Source of the DNA: Myxococcus dinghuensis
Lineage (GTDB): Bacteria > Myxococcota > Myxococcia > Myxococcales > Myxococcaceae
Assembly: GCF_024198235.1 (NCBI RefSeq)
Contig: NZ_JAKCFB010000001.1
Coordinates: 496,001 to 560,000, forward strand
Length of the DNA stretch: 64,000 nt
Direction of reading: 5' to 3'
The notes beneath the pieces were generated by a model. It worked only from the letters and a program-made list of their open reading frames with translations, was not told the DNA's origin and did no database searches. Position numbers and translations under genes: made by a program. Positions 58,125 to 64,000 of the stretch are shown here, piece by piece. Within the stretch, counting starts at the first letter, position 1. Each line of letters begins with the position of its first letter.

Positions 58125-59690
58125 CTACAGCTCGTCGAGGAACTCGTCGTTGTAGGTGTAGCGCGACAGCCGCTTGACGAGCGCCTCCATGGCCTCCACC
58201 GGCTTCACGGAGAAGAGCATCTGCCGCAGCTTCTTCACCTTCTCGTATTCCCGCATGCTGAAGAGCTTCTCCTCCTTGCGGGTGCCGGACTGGGAGATGT
58301 TGACGGCCGGGAAGACGCGCTTCTCCGCCAGGAGCCGGTCGAGGGTGACCTCGGAGTTTCCGGTGCCCTTGAACTCCTCGAAGATGACCTCGTCCATGCG
58401 GCTGCCGGTGTCGATGAGCGCCGTGCCGATGATGGTCAGCGAGCCGGCCTCCTCCGTCGCGCGCGCCGCGCCGAAGATGCGCTTGGGGCGCTCCAGCGCG
58501 CGGCTGTCCACGCCGCCCGTCATCGTGCGGCCGGAGTTGTCCGTCTCCTTGTTGTAGGCGCGCGCCAGGCGGGTGATGGAGTCGAGCAGGATGACCACGT
58601 CCCGCCCGGCCTCGACCAGGCGGCGGGCGCGCTCCAGGGCCAGCTCCGCCACCTTGAGGTGGTCACCGGTGGGCCGGTCCGAGCTGGACGCGAGCACCTC
58701 CGCCTTGATGCTGCGGCGCATGTCCGTGACTTCCTCGGGGCGCTCGTCGATGAGCACCACCATGACGTGCACCTCCGGGTGGTTGGAGATGACCGCCTGG
58801 GCGATGCGCTGGAGCATGATGGTCTTGCCCGTCTTCGGCGGCGCGACGATGAGCGCGCGCTGCCCCTTGCCGATGGGCGAGACGAGGTCCAGCACCCGCG
58901 TCACCATCTCCTTGTGGCCGTTCTCCAGCTTGAGCCGGTCGGTCGGGTCCACGGAGGTGAGGTCCGCGAAGTGGGGCAGGCGGGGCGCGCCGTCCAGCGG
59001 CCGGCCGTCCACCGTGTCCACGCGCTGGATGACGCCCTTGTGGCCGCGCATCTGCGCGAAGGCCGTGAGGTACTGGCCCTGCCGCAGCCGCAGCTTCTGC
59101 ACCAGGTTCTTCGGCAGCTCCGGGTCGTCCGGCGCCGCCAGCAGGTTGCGCTTGAGCTGACGCAAAAACGCGTTGGGGCCCTTCGCCTCCGTGTCCAGCA
59201 CGCCCTCCACCGGGGTCAGGTTCGCCTGCTGCGCGCCCTGGTTCTGTCCGCCGCCGTGGTGCTGCTGGCGCGGGTGCTGCTGCTGCTGGCCGCCGCCGCC
59301 CGGGGTCTGCTGCTGCTGCTGCTGCTGCTGTTGCTGCTGGGCCTGCCGCTGCCGGTACTGCTCCAGCTCCTGCGGCGTCAGGAAGACCTGCACCTGCTGG
59401 CCGTCCGGCCCCGCCGTCATCCGGTAGGCCTGACCGTCCGGCGTGAAGAGCACCTGCGCGCCACGACGACGGCGGCGGCGGCGACGGCGACGGCCGCCCG
59501 CCTGCCCGGGCTGTCCACCAGGGCCGCCACCGGGGGCGGAACCGCCGCCCGCGCCCTCGCCCTCGTCACCCCCGTCGTCGTCGCCGTCGTCGCCCCCCTC
59601 GTCGTCCACCTCGGGAGGCGGCGCGGGGCGGGCTGCCGCCGGAATCGGGGGGGCATCACGGGGGTCGCGGTTGTCGGAATTTTCACTCAT
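58125..59690 (-). CDS. rho: Transcription termination factor Rho with a disordered Gln/Arg/Asp-rich N-terminal insert
   Basis: 521 aa from the ATG at 59690. Residues 1-150 are low complexity: an Asp/Glu/Gly block, a run of about ten Arg/Lys (RRRRRRRR type) and about 11 consecutive Gln followed by Gly/Gln/His. The RNA-binding domain follows (NAFLRQLKRNLLAAPDDPEL and LVQKLRLRQGQYLTAFAQMR), somewhat divergent from E. coli. The RecA-like ATPase is canonical: Walker A VAPPKTGKT, Walker B VVILLDSITRLARAYN, TMTGGVDSRALERPKRIFGA and ALIDTGSRMDEVIFEEFKGT. The 260-base leader has no other gene. The insert may promote condensation or RNA binding, as seen for Rho of some other phyla. Confidence 0.92.
   Translation of the reverse strand: MSENSDNRDPRDAPPIPAAARPAPPPEVDDEGGDDGDDDGGDEGEGAGGGSAPGGGPGGQPGQAGGRRRRRRRRRRGAQVLFTPDGQAYRMTAGPDGQQVQVFLTPQELEQYRQRQAQQQQQQQQQQQTPGGGGQQQQHPRQQHHGGGQNQGAQQANLTPVEGVLDTEAKGPNAFLRQLKRNLLAAPDDPELPKNLVQKLRLRQGQYLTAFAQMRGHKGVIQRVDTVDGRPLDGAPRLPHFADLTSVDPTDRLKLENGHKEMVTRVLDLVSPIGKGQRALIVAPPKTGKTIMLQRIAQAVISNHPEVHVMVVLIDERPEEVTDMRRSIKAEVLASSSDRPTGDHLKVAELALERARRLVEAGRDVVILLDSITRLARAYNKETDNSGRTMTGGVDSRALERPKRIFGAARATEEAGSLTIIGTALIDTGSRMDEVIFEEFKGTGNSEVTLDRLLAEKRVFPAVNISQSGTRKEEKLFSMREYEKVKKLRQMLFSVKPVEAMEALVKRLSRYTYNDEFLDEL
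59307..59339 (-). repeat. CAG/CAA microsatellite encoding poly-Gln in Rho
   Basis: Eleven glutamine codons in a row on the minus strand (CAG except one CAA). Slippage-prone DNA inside an essential gene, so copy number may differ between strains. Confidence 0.85.
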
Positions 59691-59950
59691 GGGGTTTCCA
59701 GACCGATGGCGTCCCACACGGGGCCGTCCCGAGGGGATGGCGGGGGGACGCGAGGTGACTCAGGCTGTGGGACAGGGAACCGGGCGCGGGGCCCTGGGTA
59801 CGCAGGCCGAAACCGCCGGTCCCTGGAGCACCCTGGCGGCCCGGAAGCCGACCGGGGTGCATGTGGAACACTAACAGAGGAAGCGCGGCGCGCTCCCGGT
59901 TTTTTCGGCCCGGTGTTGGGGGCCGGACCTCCCGCCCGTTCCCGGCGCCG

Positions 59951-62428
59951 TCAGCGGATGGTGAGGGTGAAGGGCAGCATCGCCTTCATCCCGGGTGTCA
60001 GCATCTCCACGCTCAGCCCCGCCTCCCGGGCCAGCTCCACCAGGGACGGCGGGAGGGCCTGGGGCGGTTGGGGGAGCAGGGCGAGCGCCGCCCGGACCCC
60101 CGGCTCCCCGCCCGCGCCGGAGAAGAAGCCCCGGGCCTCGCCCATCAGTTGCAGGTCCAGCTCCTCGCTGTCCGGGATGCCCGCGTGACGCCGCGCGGAC
60201 GCCACCGCGTCGTGCAGGCCCCCCAGCCGGTCCACCAGGCCCCGCGCCAGCGCGTCGCTGCCGCTCCACACGCGGCCCCGCGCCACCTCGTCCACCGCGG
60301 CCTTGTCCATGTTCCGCGCCTGGGCGACCTCCGTGATGAACATGTCGTAGGACGCGTCCACCCACTTCTGGGCGGTGACCTGCTCCTCCGGTGTCCACGG
60401 GCGCCACATGGAGAAGAGGTCGGCCATGGGCGCGCGGGGCAGGCTCTCCACGGTGAGGCCCAGCTTGTCGCCCAGCAGGCCCTGGAGCGCGGGCTTGATG
60501 TAGAACACGCCGATGCTCCCGGTGACCGTCGTGGGCAGGGCGTAGATCTCCTTCGCCGCCATGGCCGCGTAGTAGCCGCCGGAGGCCGCCGTGTCGCCCA
60601 TGGAGGCGATGACGGGCTTGGCCTTCGCCGCGTCCCGCACCGCCTGGTACATGAGGTGCGAGGCCAGCACGTCCCCACCGCCGGAGTCGACGCGCAGCAC
60701 GATGGCCACCACGGACGGGTCCGACTTCGCCTCCTCCAGCGCGAGCACCACCGTCTCCGCGCCCGCGATGCGGCTGAAGCCCAGCGGGTCCTCGCGGCTG
60801 CGCCCCCCGGCGATGTTGCCGAGCACCGGCACCACGGCGATGCGACGGCGGCGACCCCAGCGCCCCTCGCGCTCGTCGCGCGGGCCGTACGTCGTGCTGA
60901 AGTGGCCCCGGGGCACCAGCTCGCGCACCTTCGCGTCCAGCTCCGACGGGGCGATGATGCCGTCGATGAAGCCCAGCTCCTGGGCGCGCCTGGGCGTGGG
61001 CAGGCCCTCCACCCACAGCTCGCGCAGCTTCTCCAGCGGCACCTTGCGGCCCTCCGTCACCGCGCGCTCGTACCAGGCCACCTCCGTGTCCAGGAGCGCG
61101 TTGGCGGACTCGCGCGCCGCGTCGCTCGCCACGTCCAGGGTGAGCTGCTCCGGGGCCGTCTTGTACTTGCCCACGCGCGCCACGTCCCAGTGCACGCCCA
61201 GCTTCTGCATCGTCCCGCCCGCCGTGAGCAGCTGCGCGGACAGGCCGTTGACCTGAAGGAACGACTCCGGCACCGCGTAGATGCGGTCCGCCGCGGAGGC
61301 GATGAAGTAGCCCCGGTCGTCCACCGTCAGGAGCACCGCCATCACCCGCTTGCCCGCGGCGCGCAGCCTCAGCACCGCCTGACGCAGCTCCTCCGCCTTG
61401 CCCCAGTCCACGTCGGGCAGGCCCTCCATCTTCAGCACCACGCCCGCGAGCCGCGGGTCCTTCTCCGCCAGGTCCAGCCAGCGCGACAGCCGCAGGTACG
61501 GGTCCGTCGCGCTGATGCCCAGGAGCGTCGAGAGCGCGGTGCCCCCGCCGGACAGCGCGTCGTTCAGGTCCAGCAGCGTCACCACGCCGCCCGAGGCCCT
61601 GAGCGAGCGGTAGCTCTCCGAGGACAGGCGCACGCCGATGACGTGGTCGGTGCCGTCGCTCCCGCCGCCGACCGCGTACGTCAGGCCCAGGTGTCGGCTG
61701 TCGACCGTCGCCGAAACCTGGAGCGCCACCGGCACCGCGTCCACGAAGCCGTGGGACACGCCGGCCCCCAGCCGCAGGCCGGGGATGACCTCCGCCTGGA
61801 GGGTGTAGGTGGCCTGTCCCTCGCGGAAGGCGCCCTCGGTGAACAGCCAGTCGATGCCCAGCGTGAAGCGCTCGCCGAGCGGGCGCACCCCCAGGCCCAG
61901 GTCGTAGCTGCGCTTGATTTTCAACGCCCCCTCGCGCGGGGCGTTGAGGTCCCTGGCCACCGCCGCCAGCGACAAGGCCCGCATGGGCCGCGCGGTGAAG
62001 CCCACGTCGAAGGTGTCCAGCGCGTCGATGTCGGCGTCGTCCGAATTGAAGGCGTGCCACGACGCGCCCAACTGCAGCGTCCGCGTGCCCAGCGACAGGC
62101 CCAGCGTCGTGCGCCGGTAGTGCGGCTCGTCGTGGCCGCGGATCCACTCCATGGACGCGCCCAGCCCCAGGCCCAACAGGCGCGCGCCCAGGAAGACGCC
62201 GTCACCCAGGCTGTCCTCCTCGAGGTTGCGCTCGTGCAGGTAGAAGAGCTGGGCGGAGTCGACGAAGCCCAGGCCCGCGGGGTTGAGCGAGAGGGCGGGG
62301 GCCTCGTCGATGAGCGCCGCGCCCGTGGGCGGCAGCGTCATGCCCCGCGTGGGGACGGGGGGCTGGACGATGTTGCTCGTCTGGGCCAGCGCGAGCGACG
62401 GGAGCAGCAGGAGGGCGAGCAGGCGCAT
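59951..62428 (-). CDS. sppA: Signal peptide peptidase SppA fused to an N-terminal outer-membrane-barrel-like domain
   Basis: 825 aa from the ATG at 62428 (signal peptide MRLLALLLLPSLALAQ); an ATG at 62449 adds seven residues. Residues about 20-275 are alternating strands typical of barrels (LGDGVFLGARLLGLGLGASM, RTTLGLSLGTRTLQLGASWH, SYDLGLGVRPLGERFTLGID, RLGAGVSHGFVDAVPVALQV). Residues about 280-825 are the double SppA domain: general-base Lys in VGKYKTAPEQL and nucleophile Ser in DTAASGGYYAA, matching E. coli K209/S409. Catalytic residues are intact. The barrel fusion would move this protease to the outer membrane rather than the inner membrane. Confidence 0.82.
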   Translation of the reverse strand: MRLLALLLLPSLALAQTSNIVQPPVPTRGMTLPPTGAALIDEAPALSLNPAGLGFVDSAQLFYLHERNLEEDSLGDGVFLGARLLGLGLGASMEWIRGHDEPHYRRTTLGLSLGTRTLQLGASWHAFNSDDADIDALDTFDVGFTARPMRALSLAAVARDLNAPREGALKIKRSYDLGLGVRPLGERFTLGIDWLFTEGAFREGQATYTLQAEVIPGLRLGAGVSHGFVDAVPVALQVSATVDSRHLGLTYAVGGGSDGTDHVIGVRLSSESYRSLRASGGVVTLLDLNDALSGGGTALSTLLGISATDPYLRLSRWLDLAEKDPRLAGVVLKMEGLPDVDWGKAEELRQAVLRLRAAGKRVMAVLLTVDDRGYFIASAADRIYAVPESFLQVNGLSAQLLTAGGTMQKLGVHWDVARVGKYKTAPEQLTLDVASDAARESANALLDTEVAWYERAVTEGRKVPLEKLRELWVEGLPTPRRAQELGFIDGIIAPSELDAKVRELVPRGHFSTTYGPRDEREGRWGRRRRIAVVPVLGNIAGGRSREDPLGFSRIAGAETVVLALEEAKSDPSVVAIVLRVDSGGGDVLASHLMYQAVRDAAKAKPVIASMGDTAASGGYYAAMAAKEIYALPTTVTGSIGVFYIKPALQGLLGDKLGLTVESLPRAPMADLFSMWRPWTPEEQVTAQKWVDASYDMFITEVAQARNMDKAAVDEVARGRVWSGSDALARGLVDRLGGLHDAVASARRHAGIPDSEELDLQLMGEARGFFSGAGGEPGVRAALALLPQPPQALPPSLVELAREAGLSVEMLTPGMKAMLPFTLTIR

Positions 62429-62476
62429 GAGACCCGGGACTCTAGGCATTGCCCGTCCCGGGACAAGCGCCTCGGG

Positions 62477-63688
62477 TCACCAGTCCTCGGTTCCGGACAC
62501 CCCGTCGAGCGGGTCGTCACCCGCCTTGCGCTTCTTGTCCTGGGAGCGCGTCTTGCCGCCGCGGTCCTCCGCGCCCCAGTCCTCCATGCCACCCTTGCCG
62601 TCGAGCGGGTCGGCGCTGCGCACGACCTTCTCCCCACCGCCCTCGGCGTTGTTCACCAGCTGATTGACGATGCGCTCCATCTCCTGCTTGAGCTGGCCGA
62701 ACTCGTCGCCCTGGAGCACCACGCGCCGGCCGCCCAGCTTCTTGCCGGTGCGGATGTCGTAGTAGCCGAGGATGACCTCGGAGCCCTCGCCGGCCGCCTT
62801 GATGGTGCCCAGCATCGCCCGCTCCAGCCCCAGCGACTTGCCCAGGCTGGAGACGCCGTTGGCCTGGGAGATGCCGCGGGACACCTCGCTGGCCACGCGG
62901 TCCAACTGCCCGTCGAAGGACTTGTAGGCGGCCGTGGGCGCCAGGTCCGCGCTCACCTCCACGTCGTCCGGCGTCACCTCCATGAGCTGGCCGTACTGAC
63001 GGAAGCCCGGGCGCTCCAGCCGCAGCAGGTGCTTGCCCACGGACAGCGCGGGAATCGTCACCGGGGTGTAGCCCACCAGGTCGCCGTCCACGTAGACGCG
63101 CGCGCCCGCCGGACGCGACTTCACCGTGGCGCTGCCGCGCAGGAGCGACGAGCGGCCGGTGGCCACCTGGACCCGCAGGGCGATGAAGTCCCGGCTGAAG
63201 CGCTTGGGGTTGAGCTCGAAGGTGGGCGACACGGCGATGAGGTCGATGAGCACCAGCTTGGCCTCCTCGACGTCGCCGCGCAGGTGCAGCACCGCGGCGT
63301 ACAGCGCCAGCGACTCGCACAGGGGAGAGCAGCCGCGCATGGCCGCCGGCGCGCCGGACAGCTCCTTCAGCGTGGCGCGGATCTTCGCCTCCGCGTCGTC
63401 GTACTCCTTCTTGTCGAAGGCGGCGGCGCTCTCCGTGTAGCCCTTGCGCGCGCGCTCCAGCGCGGACTGGGCGTTGGGGTCGCCGGGCAGGCCGAAGATC
63501 TCCTCCGGCTTGCGCACCGTGAAGCCGGCGAAGTTCCCCAGCGCGTCGTTCATGTAGCTCTCCATCTGCACACTGCCGGCCTCTGAGTCCGGATCCATGG
63601 GCACGAGGATGCTGGTGACACGCCGCGTCTGCGCGGGCGGTGCCGCCAGGGCGAGCGTGGGGAGCAGGGCGAGGAGGAGGGCTCTCAT
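62477..63688 (-). CDS. PEGA-domain periplasmic protein
   Basis: 403 aa from the ATG at 63688, with AGAGGT upstream and signal peptide MRALLLALLPTLALA. A helical TPR-like region (about 90-190: ERARKGYTESAAAFDKKEYD, ALYAAVLHLRGDVEEAKLVL) is followed by a PEGA domain (about 210-265: ATVKSRPAGARVYVDGDLVG, YTPVTIPALSVGKHLLRLER) with the P-x-G-A-x-V-Y-V-D-G signature. An Asp/Lys/Arg-rich tail has two copies of DPLDG followed by EDW. PEGA domains are common surface or scaffold domains in myxobacteria. It is upstream of SppA on the same strand. Confidence 0.78.
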   Translation of the reverse strand: MRALLLALLPTLALAAPPAQTRRVTSILVPMDPDSEAGSVQMESYMNDALGNFAGFTVRKPEEIFGLPGDPNAQSALERARKGYTESAAAFDKKEYDDAEAKIRATLKELSGAPAAMRGCSPLCESLALYAAVLHLRGDVEEAKLVLIDLIAVSPTFELNPKRFSRDFIALRVQVATGRSSLLRGSATVKSRPAGARVYVDGDLVGYTPVTIPALSVGKHLLRLERPGFRQYGQLMEVTPDDVEVSADLAPTAAYKSFDGQLDRVASEVSRGISQANGVSSLGKSLGLERAMLGTIKAAGEGSEVILGYYDIRTGKKLGGRRVVLQGDEFGQLKQEMERIVNQLVNNAEGGGEKVVRSADPLDGKGGMEDWGAEDRGGKTRSQDKKRKAGDDPLDGVSGTEDW

Positions 63689-63744
63689 GGGGTGACCTCT
63701 GAAACGGGCGACGCGAGCGACGGGCCGGGCATTCAACCCGCGCC

Positions 63745-64000
63745 TCAGAATCCGATTCCGCCGGAGACGGGGTTGAACGGGCGCCCCTTGTCCTGGGTCG
63801 CCACGAAGACGGCGCCCGCGGTGACGGCCGCCGCGCCACCGACCACGGCCCAGAACCATGGCTTGCGCAGCACCGAGTCGCTGGCGACGGGGCTTCCCTG
63901 GCCCGCCTTGGGGGCCAGCTCCCCCTTCATGAAGGTGCGCACCTGTTCGGCGGCGGCCGCGGCGCTCTTCTTCGGGTCGCGCCCGGTCAGGTCGATGCTC
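63745..64000 (-). CDS. C-terminus of a membrane protein (gene begins beyond the window)
   Basis: The frame is open to the window edge, giving 84 codons that end in a TGA at 63745-63747. The visible part is a charged, Ala-rich segment (LTGRDPKKSAAAAAEQV) and one transmembrane helix (PWFWAVVGGAAAVTAGAVFV) with a short tail ending SGGIGF. A GTG at 63942 could start a short protein but the in-frame sequence upstream looks coding. This tail pattern is typical of TPR/PEGA proteins next to the preceding gene; the family cannot be decided from the fragment. Confidence 0.55.
   Translation of the reverse strand, partial: SIDLTGRDPKKSAAAAAEQVRTFMKGELAPKAGQGSPVASDSVLRKPWFWAVVGGAAAVTAGAVFVATQDKGRPFNPVSGGIGF

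Noticed and set aside
59280..59345. Short repeats considered as a CRISPR-like array
   Set aside because: They are trinucleotide CAG codons in frame within rho, without spacers or cas genes nearby.
1..64000. Signs of a mobile island around the T3SS (tRNA, integrase, direct repeats, GC shift)
   Set aside because: None seen; base composition and codon style look uniform, and flanking genes appear to be normal chromosomal genes.

Overview
The window is high-GC DNA with long antisense shadow ORFs, dense mostly co-directional genes, many lipoproteins, TPR/FHA/PEGA proteins and no mobile elements. Gene content and style indicate a predatory myxobacterium of the Myxococcaceae (Myxococcus/Corallococcus/Pyxidicoccus type); this is inferred from gene content, not from a marker gene. 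I saw no rRNA, tRNA, CRISPR array or insertion sequence, and no stretch longer than 300 bases without a gene.

Layout. 1-9172: a gene fragment, a fused metallopeptidase/propeller/barrel protein, an LVIVD-repeat lipoprotein, a low-complexity repeat protein and an outer-membrane barrel protein. 7520-14621 (minus strand): a tightly coupled operon for an envelope-spanning transport system (GbsR/MarR-type regulator, LolD-like ATPase, two FtsX/LolE-type permeases, LolA-like carrier, outer-membrane barrel). Its control region carries a 36-bp near-perfect palindrome overlapping a predicted promoter -35 box.

16166-38584 (plus strand): the core of the window, a complete type III secretion export apparatus (SctI, J, L, N, O, P, Q, R, S, T, U, V). 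It appears to be the myxobacterial needleless T3SS*, which from memory has been linked to contact-dependent prey killing in Myxococcus xanthus. It has no secretin, no canonical SctD, no tip and no translocon in this window. It does carry parts normally restricted to flagella: a FliG-like protein between SctJ and SctL (order identical to fliFGHIJK), a FliO-like protein before SctR, a stand-alone copy of the FlhB/SctU cytoplasmic domain, and its own FliA/sigma-28-type sigma factor. Four genes or operons in the cluster are preceded by the same sigma-28-like promoter (AACT, 15-16 bases, CGATAAT-like). They drive a gene with a needle-like C-terminus, a 72-aa needle-sized protein, a helical 148-aa protein and a DUF1521 protein carrying the self-cleavage motif GDPHVD known from the rhizobial effector NopE1. 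Four TPR proteins of the LcrH/SycD chaperone type are interspersed. The suggested logic is that the sigma factor fires late genes for secreted parts and effectors, chaperones hold them, and the flagellum-like export gate exports them.

38649-49115: a double-FHA tail-anchored protein, a TPR lipoprotein, a small OM barrel, an RDD protein, a large transporter/HEAT/cyclic-nucleotide-binding fusion, a large membrane protein and a degenerate 5'-nucleotidase-like lipoprotein. 49185-58072: a metallopeptidase-TPR lipoprotein, SpoIIM, inorganic pyrophosphatase and the coupled DUF58-MoxR-DUF4350-DUF4129-zinc-finger operon. 58125-64000: Rho with a poly-Gln/Arg-rich disordered N-terminus, an SppA peptidase fused to an OM-barrel-like domain, a PEGA-domain protein and the end of another membrane protein.
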